A stretch of 64,000 nucleotides of DNA from Microvelia longipes (Eukaryota > Arthropoda > Insecta > Hemiptera > Veliidae), in contig JACMZG010001914.1 of NCBI GenBank assembly GCA_018340805.1, positions 45,865,963 to 45,929,962 on the forward strand, written 5' to 3'. The notes beneath the pieces were generated by a model. The model was not told the origin of the DNA, did no database searches, and saw nothing but the letters and a program-made list of their open reading frames with translations. Below, piece by piece: positions 34,081 to 47,900 of the stretch. How positions within the stretch are numbered: the first letter of the stretch is position 1; every line of letters begins with the position of its first letter. The position numbers were made by a program, and so were the translations under genes.

Positions 34081-34883
34081 GAGTTCATTACGTTTTAGTT
34101 TATTCGTAAATCTTTTATTGATTTCATTATTGTTTTGTGTCTGAGTATAGTGGAATAGAATAACAAGTGATCTCACTCCCTGAAATTACTCCTTCCAATT
34201 TTCAAATTCGATTAATCGAGTTTTACTCGATATTTATACAAAATGGCTGACCGGTAGTAAAATGACAGGATGTCGTATTTTGTAAACAAATGTGAAGTGC
34301 AATTTAGTAAATAAAAACGTTCTAATGTTAGTGAACTCTCGGACTAGTTTTAATGACCAAATTATAGTAATAATAAATACAATAACTCAATTCCAATATT
34401 GGCCCAATAAATATAAATGTTATTAAGTCGTTGTTTTTCACGAATTTGTATTGAATTTCGTCCAATCTTTGTATTAATTGTGGATAATATTTATCTTGTC
34501 TGTATGTTGCCGAGTCCAACATGTCTTCATTTATGAATTAGTCAGTACAATTACATAGTTTTAAAATCAATATAGATTGCAATTTGTTCTTTTCATGGTA
34601 GAAAGGGAAGGATTGATAATGGTTTGTCCATTGCAGTTTGGTAGAACACGTAAAAGTTACTAAAGATTGATTTAAGTAAAACCTCTTGAAAATGAGAACT
34701 ATTGCTAAGTTGAAAAGAATCTGTATAGTGTAATGGGTCCATGGGTTTGACAGATACTACAGATTGTTGGTAGGACACCAAGGCCTTAAAGTCTACCTTA
34801 ATTATATATTTGAACTCCTAGACCTGAGGCTCATTGTTAAATTCATTCCGTCTAAAGTAATGTAAGCATGAGGGGTTGGCGGT

Positions 34884-34951
34884 AGAGACAGTGTTCTGAC
34901 TCCCACCCTTGACAGGACTATGAGAAGGGTGGAAGTGAGAACACTGTCTCT
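34884..34951. other. 68-nt imperfect hairpin
   Basis: AGAGACAGTGTTCTGACTCC pairs with the complement of GTGAGAACACTGTCTCT with two or three mismatches; the loop is about 14 nt. No promoter or homology was recognised. Confidence 0.5.
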
Positions 34952-36222
34952 ATCCTTGAATTTTAGTTCCTCCGAATATCTGCATTGCAGCACCACAAGT
35001 CCTGCCTTTGGTCGAAGCATCTTTCCTTATTTTTAAATTAGAACTTAGGATAAAAGTTTAATTTATAAAAGTTTTTTGAAAATTTACATCAGAGGAATAT
35101 ATAGTACTTCATCGGTGACTTACATCATTTTTGGTTTTCATATATTTTAAAGAAAGAAATGTGAAAAGCATAAATGGACTAATTAATTTACACTGGCAAG
35201 CTGCGTCACTTGTACCTATAGGTGAGCCAGTTGGCCATTGCTGAGCGTTAATGACAAAGCGGTTTGTAAGTACTTGTGGCACTGACCTACGGCGTAGTTG
35301 TTGAACTTGACTAAAAGCTGGTCCATCGCACCCATGGGGAAAAGGGTGAAAGTTTATCATCACTTTAATTCTGTGTATTGAAACTTGACACCAAGTATAT
35401 TGGTCAAATAAATGAAGTCAATTTATGTTCACATTAAAAGTAAATACATATTATGTTTTACTCGTTCTAAGAGCATTATCATCATGTCCTCATTTCAATT
35501 TCTTTTTAATTTTTTAACATTTTTCAAGCCTTGATTTTAAAGAGAATGATATTAAAACACTATACAATTGTGATTTAACTTGTGGAACCATAGGTATAAT
35601 TTGAGAATTTTGAATAAAATCTATGATGTATAAGATTTTCTTAGGACTATAGTAGATGTAGGACATTAAGGAGCCTATCGTGTTCTTGAGTAAAGTCATG
35701 TTACAAGGACTTGATCATTATATGAATTGTTCTTGCTCAAGGAGTCTCTTGATATTTTAGAGGTATAAATCATGGTGAAGTATATTGCCTCATAGCATTA
35801 ATTAATTTTTCTGCATCATTAAAAGTGGGCATTCAGTGGCAAGATCAGTGCAAGCACTTACACGTGGAAATTATACAACAGATAATTTTTGATAGAAGGG
35901 GAACATATTCTGGATATTTGTTGATAGAAAATGACAAACAAGTTGTGCAGACACATTGGTCAGTCAATATACACTATGGTGGAACATAATTTATTGATTC
36001 AATTACAATATGATTGTATATGAGGAGTTCCGGCAACTGTAACATACTTCATAAATGATTAATTTCTTATTACCAGTTGCCTTCAATAAACCTCAGGGGT
36101 AAATTTTTGTCTTCTGTACATGGCATGACTATTTGGATAATAATTTCCAATTATGATTAGTGTATTTTCATTTGGTACAAAAGATCTACCAGCAATCATA
36201 ACTGTATATTGTATCACCTATG

Positions 36223-36267
<45 letters not shown>

Positions 36268-36335
36268 TTTATAATATAGTTTTAAATGTTTTAAAAAGAA
36301 TCTTGACTGTACATGTATCATTTATGACTATACAA

Positions 36336-36373
<38 letters not shown>

Positions 36374-36379
36374 TATATA

Positions 36380-36467
<88 letters not shown>

Positions 36468-36473
36468 ATATAT
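36223..36473. repeat. TA microsatellite with CA stretch
   Basis: Long (TA)n runs are interrupted by (CA)8-type sequence at 36336-36354. The IYIYIY-type frame here is a repeat artefact. Confidence 0.95.
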
Positions 36474-38285
36474 ATTTGTTGTGAGTATGTATCTGAAATC
36501 TATTATTTATACGACTATAGTTGTAAATGTTTTATATAAAAGCTTTTTCAAGGACTGCAGTCTTTAATACATTGTGTATAATTATTACCGACAATCCATT
36601 AATTCTCTTCATTAAAATCTATTATAGTATTACATCAGCTGCCAGCGTGGGGAAATATAGTTGAGAAACCAATGAGGTTGGCCTAATATGAAAATCTGGG
36701 CATGGTTTAATATACCAGTACTAGCTGTTGGAATTTACAGCCATAAGTTGCTCTTAATTATTTTACTTGTTTGAGAAAAAAAATAATTAGCTCGTCCGAT
36801 TTTTCCCATTATCTGGTTTCCATGTAGATTGGTTCTTGCATTGCCTTTTAATATTAACAACTAAATATTCTTATTGGTGTAAGGCCTTATTAAACATTTA
36901 TAAGAATCTCATAAATATCTTCATTGGCCAAGTCACATGCCCTATCAACAATTAATAATACATATTAATATGTATAAATATACATATTATTATGTGTACG
37001 GCAATTTTACAGGGTCAGCTTTTAATTTTATTAACAACAGTACATACAGAAAACAGCATGTATATTTTAATGGTATTGGAAGGTGATAAAGAAGTAAGGA
37101 ACACAGATATCATAGTAAAAATGTGAAATATATTTATTCAAACAATGTATGTTGTAATAAATTAACAACTATTTTGCACTTTAAGTACAAAATCATAAAA
37201 ATTTATTCCAACTTGTAAATCCATGATGTTTGTCCACTCTGTGAAACAGGATAAGTGGGTATGTCAAATCCATATTAGGAAACACTTTGCTTTAATTTCC
37301 TCTTCAAGGTGGTATCATTTGAAGAGCATACATTAAATGAGCTTCCATAAATTTAATTATATACCAGTATATAATTAATATAATTAATTAATATAATTAA
37401 TTAAACCCAGTATATATACATAGGCTGAATGTGTGATGCATGAAGCTAAAGTCAAAAGAATAAGTTCTTGAGGAAAAGATTTATCATTTCATCTTGAGGA
37501 AATGTGAAAGGAAGTAGGTTTCAGTACAATCTCAAACTGAATGTTAGAGAGACAAGAACCTTATTGCCTGCATTGTTTCATAAATTTAGGGCCAGATAAC
37601 TGAAAAGGAAAATCATAAGTAGAGAATAGGAGCAGAATATTTTAATATTTTACAACCACATATTATGGCCAAGTTAATACTCATTATTGAATATTGTATC
37701 TGGTGTACATCATACATGCATGATGAGGACACCCTTTTCCACCTCAAAAGCCTTGATTGAGGTGGAGTAGTACTATGTAGGATGTAGGAATTATGTGATA
37801 AGAAAGAAAACTTCAGAGAATCTTAACAATATCTTCCTGTACAAGATACACACTATAATATAATCCTGCAAAAGATGCAGGATGATATGTCGGCTCTATC
37901 AGCTTCAGTGATAGAGGCACAAAAATATCTCTACAAGTCTCGCTTATCCTTTTTATGTGTGCTTCTTCAAAGATGATACATGTCTCATTACACAAAAATA
38001 GCACTCAGTAATTTGCAAAGAGATTTGGAGCAAATGCCCATTTATGAGATTCCTAACATATGAGTATTGCAACTATTTGCTGAGTAGGATTTAAATTCAT
38101 TATTGATAGTAATACATTTCCTGTAATAATTTGTAATGTAATTAAAGTAAGTAAGTTGTTATTATTATAGAACAAAAGAGTATTCTATATGGAATAATAT
38201 TTTAGAGTATAGTATAGTATATTCTACTTAATAATAATAACTTATTCTATACTTCTTTAGGACGTTCCCTTGATCCATATGTATT

Positions 38286-38351
38286 AATGAAAGAATCAGG
38301 TACTGTCGATACTTGCTGTTGCAAGTATCGGCGGTACCTGATTCTTTCATT
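38286..38351 (+). other. 66-nt hairpin with 31-bp stem
   Basis: Arms 38286-38316 and 38321-38351 pair along their full length around a TGTT loop. As plus-strand RNA the only irregularities are two G-U pairs; on the minus strand they would be A-C mismatches. It could be a small hairpin RNA or a tiny foldback. Confidence 0.6.
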
Positions 38352-39468
38352 GCCTCTTCAACTTGCAGTAAATATAACTTCTTTTATTTCACCATACATA
38401 TTACTTCAAAGACAGGGAATCTGATGTATTCAACACCTTTTAAGACATCTGTAAAACTATATTATTGGAAAATTGAGAGAGGAATTCTTCATTGCCGTTA
38501 TTAAGTTATAGAAACCATAGATTAGTGTTTAAAATTGACTCCATATTAAAATCGTAAACTACATAATTAAATGCATTTTTACTTGAGTGCTATTCATCAT
38601 ATGGTGGTTTCATTGTATAAGTCATTATGCCTACATATTATTATTGTCATTATGCATCACAATATTATTTCCACGATTATGATCCAAATATAGTTGGTTT
38701 CATGTGGGGCAACCTGAATATATAATATTCCCTAAAAGAAACTTTTATTTGTTTTGCTTACACCGTTGAGAGAGTTTACTTGCCTTCATAACAAGCTTTG
38801 TTCTAGAGTCTATCTTAACCTTATCAGATACATCCTTGTATTTGATAAGATAAAATGCAATGATGTATGAAGACAACTTCTCTTCATGAACAGAGCATCC
38901 TAGCTCCTTCTCTCCACGAGCTCAAGCAATACAAAAAAAAGTTTCTGCCTCTATTATTTTGTCATTGGTGACAACATGTCTAATGGTTGCTCCTATGATG
39001 GTGACTGGAGATCTTAAATCACCTGGTGGCATGTATAGAGTTCAATAGAAATCCCTAAGAGCAATAAGTACGCCTTCATCCGGTTTATTGCTCTTGAATG
39101 CAGCATGGGACTCTTGACCCACATTTTTTTTGCACACATATCCAGCCATGAAATCAAACATTTTGGCCTCATAAATATACTTACCTGCAATATACTTACC
39201 TCTGACATTTATTGGAAACATGGAGAGAACTGCTCCTATCCTTAGCCATAGCTTTTTGTAATAGTATTCATATACATTACCAGAGGCGGTAGCAACCTTG
39301 TGGGATCAAATATTGTTTTCTTCCTTGAAGTGGAAGGCGCAAACCACTCTAGTCTTAACTAGTTCTCACTCAATGTACATTTGCCTCACATTCTAAAAAA
39401 AAATTATACGAGTTACAAACAAATTATATGTGACATTTCTAGTAATATATTTGCATAGCCGATCGTAG

Positions 39469-39469
<1 letters not shown>

Positions 39470-39544
<75 letters not shown>

Positions 39545-39556
39545 ATATATATATCT
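39470..39556. repeat. TA microsatellite
   Basis: This is a nearly pure (TA)n run with two single-base slips. Confidence 0.95.
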
Positions 39557-39823
39557 TTGCTTGGTAATTTTGATTATTTAAAGGCAATACTCTGAAATAT
39601 GCATACGTTGATGTAGCATTGAAACAGATGATAAGAAAGAGTAAAATTGTTTAACTCAATGGATTCAGCTTCATTCTCAGTGGCAGAGTCAGACTCTTTA
39701 TAAGTATATTACTTGTATTTGACTCTAACTGTATGATATGTATTATGAATACTATTCTATCCCAACAAAAAGGTAACATGAAGTGTCATAAAAGTTTACT
39801 TCACATTGTATAATGTTTATAGT

Positions 39824-39993
39824 ATAGCACACGGTTAAAATCAGTTGACAGCATGGGAAAATAATGGGAGGGAGCCAATGAGATTACTCCTAGATGTTAA
39901 ATTACACCCAAAATTTCACGCTAACCTTATTGGTTCCTTAAAACTATTTTCCTACACTGTCAACTGTTTTTTAACTGTGTGCTATGTTTTAGA
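39824..39993. mobile_element. CACACGGTTAAAATCAG TIR element, short copy
   Basis: Ends GCACACGGTTAAAATCAGTT and AACTGTTTTTTAACTGTGTG are inverted around a 100-nt interior (GGGAGCCAATGAGATTA / CTTATTGGTTCC). It is a short relative of the 56.1-kb element. Confidence 0.68.
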
Positions 39994-41867
39994 TGCCATA
40001 TGAAAATACCTCAACAAAGGTATATTCCTCTTGTTCTGTATGAATTTCTCAACATTTCAATGAAAAACCGATTGAACTGCTTTGCATTAACCTGAACACT
40101 GACTATATCATTACTAAGTAATTAATTTTAAGTGCCACTTACCTTTGCTGAGACTGTAAATAAAATCGGCCTTTTAAACCTTAGAGTTTTACGTATTTCA
40201 TTGCAAAACTGAACACAGCACCTCCGCCCTCTGATCACCATTTTACTATAGGTTACCCAAATTTAAAGGTAAACGTTTTTAGAATTGGTACACCGTAAAG
40301 AAAGATAATAGAATAGAGTCAAAAAGAGAAATAATTCACATGTTTTTGATTGTGAAAATTGTTGAAAAACAACAGATCAAAGTTCAATAGAATTAAGAGT
40401 AAAATAAGACAAACGTTTCACACTTTTTTGGATTCTTACACGCGATAATTATTATAAACACAGGTAAACAAGGAATAAAAAACAACATAACCTTCATCAT
40501 GACAGGCAACAAGACATCTTCATAACCTCACCCGATTACGAGTGTCGCTAAAAGTAGCCCTAGCGGTCAAACTTTTCTTCGTTTGACATTTTTCGATATA
40601 TTGCAAGCCCGAAATACGTGAGTGAGATTACTTGTTATTCTATTCTACTATATGTCTGAGATATATAGAAAATATAATTGGAAAAGTGTCTTATCTCCTC
40701 TGATGTGTAAAGCCTGCCCCAACAACCAGTACCTACCTCAAATTCTCCTGGCTAACGGTATATCTATTTGTACCTTCACACACATTTCTAGATCCGCCGA
40801 TCGCATTGGACACGACTCCCAATACGGTAATATTAGCTGTATGAACCATGCGGAGGGATCCGATCGCATACGCTAGAACTAGGGAGATGGAATCTAAATG
40901 GATCCCCCGATACGCTGTATGTACTTTTAGAGACGATCGTATTTAACGGATAACCTTCTCGTCAAACTTTTATTTCACTTCATTATTACCGTTTTTGACC
41001 AAATAACTTTTGGATTATTATTTTTTTATTGTAACTTTATTATTATGCAAAGAAATCACAATTTAATTAAATATAGTTTTTGTTTTAAACTTCCTTATAA
41101 CCAAAAGTGAACCTTCACTATAAAAGAATGTTTCAGCGGGATCAGTTATCACGTAATCCCACTCGATCGACTAAACAAATACGCTGTCAGAACCGTGAAG
41201 TTAAATCGCCTGTTAAATACGCTGTGTGTACGTAGTATATGTTTTCGACATAAGGATTGCAGGAGATCTTTGAGCTCTGCTTGGCTGATTTGTGGCAGAA
41301 ACCCTTTGCTACCAACTATCAACTTGTTTTTTAATTCTCCTGAATATCCACTGGTTAGTTAGACTGTAGTAGATCTGTGGTTGGTAAAAAGGAAGGAGGA
41401 AACAATTCAAGTCCCGCTAAAAGGCTCGGAAAGTGAGAAGGTTGCATGCAATATTGTCACCACCACTCATCCACTCATGGACTAAAGGAGGAGATTTTTT
41501 TTGCTCCCAGAAGGGAAACGTGAGGACAACTGAAGTTAATTTTGATATTTTTTGACTTACTGTAGAATTACATGACACATTTTTAATAAAAAATCTGTCG
41601 CATAAAATAAGTGGAATTAGTTAAGTCCCTAAGTTCTCACCAAATTTGATGGTTCAGAACATCAAGTAGTTTAAGTACCGAGAGGTAGCACCCCTAAAAT
41701 CAACCGTTGAACTGGCATCTCTTACATACTAAATGAGACTGCATTGTAATATAATATAATTTAGTATGTGTATTGATTTTACTCTTATTTGATTTTAAAA
41801 TTGCTCTTAAAACTTTTTTTTCAGTTTCGGTGCAGCCTGATGTGATGCTTTGTTAAACTCAAAAATC

Positions 41868-41945
41868 ATGTCAGAGGAGTTCTTGAAAAGCTTTGCTGAG
41901 TCCAATTTGGATGAAATAATTCATCTCTATGAATTAGATGTTCAG
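41868..41945 (+). CDS. Zinc-finger gene coding exon 1
   Basis: ATG at 41868 gives MSEEFLKSFAESNLDEIIHL, then YELDVQ. The exon is 26 codons and leaves in phase 0. A strong acceptor (T-run then CAG) at about 41823 precedes the ATG, which suggests a non-coding 5' exon further left. The donor is CAG before GTCATT, which is weak. Confidence 0.65.
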
Positions 41946-44900
41946 GTCATTATACTGTTCCCGTTAGTTAACAATCTCAAGCCTGGACCACAACTACTGT
42001 CTTTGAAATTTCTATAAACTTGTATACATCTATGTGGATGACCTCTTTGATTTATGATGTTTCAGTGGTGCTAAAGGGTTAGGTTGTATTTGTGAAGTGG
42101 GTGCCCCTTCTCTGATTTCTGACTGATTAGCCTCGAATGTACCACTACTTCAAAGAGCTACATAATGAAAATTCACTTTATACATGGCAAAATGTTAATG
42201 TGTAGGAGCCATATGGTGGTATTTCGTTACCGGGGGATATGGTAACTTACCACCAGACCTAAATCTTAAGGATATAAATTATACTGTAAGTGATATTGTA
42301 CCAGAATAGTATTTTCTTCCACTTCTAAGTCCTGTGCACAAGAGTAACATGCTGAACAAAGCTTTTGGGTGCATCTGAGATGAGAACATCACTGTTCACG
42401 AGGGGCTAAAACTATTGGACGAAGTATAAGTCCTGATGACCTACATAGTTGTATCCTTCAACTGGTCCTTCTAGAATTATATTGAATGTTTGTTTTTTTT
42501 AATACATCAGACTCCTTATAGTTGGAGGTAGCACCCCTAAAATCAACCGTTGAACTGGCATCTTTTTCAACTGGCAGCTTACTGGGTGCTAAAATAAATA
42601 TTTTTTACTCCTTGAAAACTTTAGATCTGGTGATAATAAGGAAGGTTTCCAAATTGATTATACTTGGATCGTGCTATTTTCTAGCGTCTATCTTATTAAA
42701 ACTAGTTGATATTGTTAAAAAACCAATTTGTTTTAATTTTCAGGATGATTTCTTAATTGATGACGTGGGCTTAGAACTTGATTTACCTGGATTACCTCTG
42801 AGAAATGAAGTATCAAATGAATTCAAGACTGATTTAATCACAGATACTAGTCAAATATTAGATAAAGAGCTCAATACAACCGGACCTTTCAATGATATCG
42901 TCTGCTTTACTGGTATGTTTTCTATTTTACTCATTGCTGTCCTATGCAAATTATGTGAGACTTCTAAAAAGCAATGCTTGCTCTGGCTGGAGATCGAACC
43001 TAGGTCAGGATAGTATCAATTTTACTCGGCTCATATTGTGCCGCCTGCTATTAGTCTTGCTATGACTAGTATTAGTAGCTTATAGTTTAAAAACAGTTGG
43101 TGTAATTTAGCACTTTTAGAGGCTTGCAGTTCATTATGACTCGTGCAGGAACCATCTCAGAGTAGCAACCATTAAGCTCAAAGTATAATCTAAAGTTGGC
43201 AATGATTTATTTTAATAATCATCTTATATAAACTAAGTGTGCAAACCTGGGATTTAAAGCCCATAACTCTGTGGTTTCAAACCTCAGGGTAATAGTAACG
43301 CTTTAGTGAAGCGGCTTATCTTTTAGGATCTCTCTATATTTTACTGTTAATTGGTATTTTTTTTTACTATTTTCTAGATAATGATAAAAGATTATTTATT
43401 TAGTATTAAATTTAAATATAATTTCAAAGTTCAAAATTTTTTCAGGCGACGACTTAGATTCGATTGATGTTAAATCATTCTCTCCAAAATTAGATCTCGA
43501 GGAATATTACGATGATGAGTGGATCGATCTAAAAGAGAACGGTCAGTTGATGATCAGATGTAACCACTGCAACCAGGATTACATCTCCAGGAAAGATTTC
43601 TTGCTGCATGCTGGCAAATGTTTCAAGAAAGACATTGTCGAGTATACCTGTTGCACTTGCAATCATATCTTCACAAGATTTAGTAACTTTAGAAAACACA
43701 GCTTGAGACATAACCCTGAGAAGTATAAGTGAGTTGGTTTTTCTGTAAATACTCTTTCAAGTAATGGTACAAAGATTCTGTGTTATTTTCAAATTCAAAA
43801 TTGACTGGGTTTGACGTAATGTCACAGGTGAGGGTTATTTAGTTCTGATGTCACAGATGAGGGTTTTTTATAGTAGTTAGTCACAGATGAGGGGTTTTTT
43901 TATAGTAGTTAGTCATAGGTTATTGTTTTAAAAAATAGTTGGCTCCTGAGGCTTGCCAATTTTAAATCTTCCATACTGTTGTCTGGTAAATTTGATCTAT
44001 GATTAGTAAAAAAAAATTAACAAATATTACAAAAAAAATTAGATAATGTTCATTTTTAATGCAAGCTGTGACATTAAGGAAACAAGTTGTAAAATACTTA
44101 ATGATAATAATTATTTATGAATTTATATACTCATTGATATATTATACAAATATAAAGCTAGAGTAGTTTGTGGAAAAGCTGGAGTGGGGGAAGTCCCAGG
44201 TTCAAAAGTATCTCATCATCTCTCTATGATTTCCAATTTAACCAGTGTAATTATCAATCAGATTTTTGTCTGCCCTTGTGATATGCTGCTACTTACACTG
44301 CCTAGGGAGGGAAATAGCATTTACAGTGCAAGTTGATGAGACTGTATGTAAAACGTTGTTTAGAGTAGATATAGAAATTATATGTCTATTTTCCAGATGT
44401 CTTTACTGTGACGCTGAGTTTAATGTGCAGAGTGGTCTAGTGAGTCACATATCACTCCTTCACAGCTCCATATATCCGTATGTGTGTTCTGAGTGTGGAT
44501 TACTTTGCCCTAATGAGTCCGTCTTCTCTCTTCATCAAAAGAAATTCCATCCTAATAATAAAGGATATTCTTGCAAGATATGCAATAAAGTGTAAGTCAT
44601 GTCTGTTTCTCAAATTATTATTTTTCTAATTTCTCTCCTGTATTCTGTATGTATATAGGAAATGTAATGTGTTGACTCTATGTTCTGAATTACTGGTTTG
44701 AGGTGTTTAAAGGCCCTCTGAGTTGTTCTTATTAAGTTATCTCTTAATGTGTGTATCTGTTAGCCCTGTGTTTATATGATAGACTATTGAAACATTGTAC
44801 AAAAACAATCGTTTGTTATATCTGTAGATATAAATAAATATTCATTAAACTTAGAAAAAGCTGCTTTAAAAATGCTTTCAATAAAAAAATATATTTAGGT

Positions 44901-47900
44901 GTTTTGGTGTGGTTTTTGAATTTCTTTTATTTGTTTCTCACCGGAGACAAATGAAAGTCTGCTATGTGGTGTCCAATATAATAATTAATTAAACAAACAT
45001 GTTTAACGAACAAAGCATGTTTTTCAAACTTAAAATGAAAATTACTCGATATAACAGCAAATAAAGAAGTTAAGTTTTGACTATTGATTAAAAGAGTAAT
45101 GGTTGTAAAAATTTTCTCTGAAACCTGACAACCTGTAGCTTTGTTTGTTAACTTTTTAAACACATAAAAAAATTTAAATTCTATTTTTTTAACCGATGAC
45201 TAAGAATTTTGGGGAAAATTTCATGGATTAAAATTATTAAAGGCATTAATTTTATAATGCTTTCCTGACCGCCTCCGTGGCCGAGGTCGTTAAGGCGTTA
45301 GTCTTAAACACTGACCTTTGACACCACGGAGGTCTTGGGTTCGCATCCCAGGTTACGCTCTCAGTTTATAGAAGATTATAGTTTAGATAAATTACCGCCA
45401 GCTTTAGAATACACTTTGAGCGTAACGGTTGCTACTAACACCCGAGGTGGTTCCCGCAGGGTTATCCCTGATGAGCCGCAAGGCTCTAAACGGGCATTAT
45501 TATTATTATTATATGCTTTCCTACGATATTAAATTTATGCTTTAAAAATTCCATTTTTAGTAGGTGTGAGCGATTTATAATACTATTAACAGTCATTATT
45601 TACTCATTATTAATATATTGGTGTAAAGTTTTAATTCTGCCTTTAATTTTATTAGTTATATTATGCATTTATTTATAAGTTTATTGAATACCCACCTATC
45701 TGCTATAAGTTCATCTAGAAAATTAAAGCCAATTATTAAGAGTCATTGCACTTAGGATTCCCATATTTCCTTTTTTCCAACTAGAATCATATACATTAAT
45801 ACTGAATATTTCTTCTGTTATCAACTGTGTAGGATATTTAGTAAGAAGAATCTTGTACGTCATGTGAGGGTGCAGCACTCGGGCAAGATCTACATGTGTG
45901 AGGCTTGCGGCAAACTATTCCTCTATAAATTAGATCTAATGAGACATCTGGCTTACATTCACTCGGAGATTAAACCTTATCCTTGTGATCTCTGTCCTAA
46001 GAGGTAAGTTTTGTTAAATCTAGAGCAATGTATAGAGAAGGGGTCCAAACTGGGTAAGCGAGACCCTAACAGGGGACAACAAAAATATGTTAAATATTAA
46101 CACATATTAATATAAATGATAATGATTAATACAAATTGTAAAAAAAAAAATCAGTAAATAGTACAACTGAGTTGAAATCCAGTACAAGTGTATACCATTA
46201 CCTAATAAATAAGTACACCTAGTTTTGTTTCAATGTGACAAGTATATCTATGATTTTTCTCGGATCAAAAAAGTTAAGCAGTATCGAGCATGGTCAGTGC
46301 CTGGATGGGTGACCACTGAGGATAAAACAATGTATTTTATATCTGAGGATGAGCGAAGCTAGTCCAAAGTTGGGAGGATAAGCATAGCTAATCCAATGTG
46401 ATGAGAAGTCCCAAAGTACCCCTTAATAGACCAAGAGCCCAGGGGTGTTTTGTTAATAAAAAGTGTAATGGCTGGAACCAGTCTCAATTTTCATAAATAC
46501 CTTCCTGAACAAGGATCTGCAATTCTGCCGACTCGTATCGGATGGGTGTCCCAGGCAGAACGCACTTTAGGGGTCAAAGGTTCTGCCTGGGACACCATCC
46601 GATACGAGTCTGTAGAATTGCAGATCCTTGTTCAGGAATATATTTACAAAAAAATTGAGACCGGTTCCAGCCATTACACTTTTTATTAACAAAACACCCC
46701 TGGGCTCTTGGTCTTTAAAGTAAATTTCTTATCACTGGTTCTTGTCACTTATTTTCTAAAAGCATTTTATTATTATTAGTCACATTACTTGATTTTTTTA
46801 TCATGGTGTTAGTGAGTAAGTAAATGTGTTTATTGATAATTTTACATTAATAAATGCAACAAATAGTTTTCACGTGGTAAGGCATGGCGTAGACCGTCTC
46901 CCTCAAGTTGCTCTATATAAACTAATGATTTTTGTACAATTTAGTCCTATATATCATAATAAAAAACTTGCAATTATAAAACAAGACTCATAAACTCATT
47001 CAAAACATAATATTCACATACTAAATTTTTTTAATTTTAATTAAAAATTTCACTACTAATTTAAAGATTTTACTAGTTTATATTATTATTCTTTGTTTTA
47101 ATTACTTCAAGTTTTATTCTTTTTTCTCTTTTTATATGTTTATAAATATGTATACATATTATACAAACGATATTATTTAGTGTATTTAACTTGTAAATAT
47201 TGTATTGTATAGTGAAATAAAGCAATAAACAAAAAAAAATATAAACTTTAAATACTACATGTACATGCGTGTACTACGTGTACATGATAATAATAATGTA
47301 AACTAAATTTAATTTTTTAATAAATAATTTATTTAATAACTAATCTAATAAGTCTATGTTAGTACATTGTTCATATTTATTTATGTTTTAGATTTCCCGA
47401 TGAGACTATATTGAAAAAGCACAGGAAAATCCACTTATCCGAGAGAACATTTGTATGCACTATTTGCACTAAATCGTTTAAAACCAGAGCTGAACTCAAT
47501 TCTCACTCGTTCATTCATGATTTTACTAAAAGATTTTCTTGCTCTAAATGTAACAAAGGATTCAATAGGAGCAGCAAATTGAAGGTAAGGAGCTCCTTCT
47601 CAATCGAAGGCAAAATACTGACCTACAGTGTATCGTGTATCGTGTACCTACCTTTACTCTAGAAATAATGATCTCTTTTTAGTGCCTTACTGTAGTAGTA
47701 ATTTATTGTATAATAGACCTATTTATAGGATGATGAGACTTTTTAATAAATTATTTATCTCAAAATAAAAATTTTGACCTTGACTTTGTCAATGTAAAAT
47801 ATTCTAAGCTTCTTAATTTTTTTAAAAATTTCTCCAGAAACTTAGGTGTTTAAATTTCTTGTTTCTTTTAATTTTTCACTTCATTGTAATTCCTCATTTA

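Larger units (their letters stand above)
34081..41820. other. Intergenic region between CSTF2 and the zinc-finger gene
   Basis: Apart from the TA microsatellites, the two hairpins and the CACACGG element listed separately, I see only short frames with no motif. Some stretches near 40.6-41.2 kb resemble 30.9-34.2 kb repeats. It may contain the first intron of the zinc-finger gene. Confidence 0.5.

Noticed and set aside
36153..36539. Plus-strand frame rich in Ile/Tyr
   Set aside because: It is (TA)n microsatellite translated; the same applies to the minus-strand frame at 39393-39587.
42522..43013. 163-codon plus-strand frame overlapping zinc-finger exon 2
   Set aside because: It starts at TTG in intron 1, runs through exon 2 and then into intron 2; only 42744-42912 is exon.
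46255..46427. Functional 5S rRNA gene
   Set aside because: Only about half of 5S is recognisable and it is fused to an unrelated body shared with another copy.
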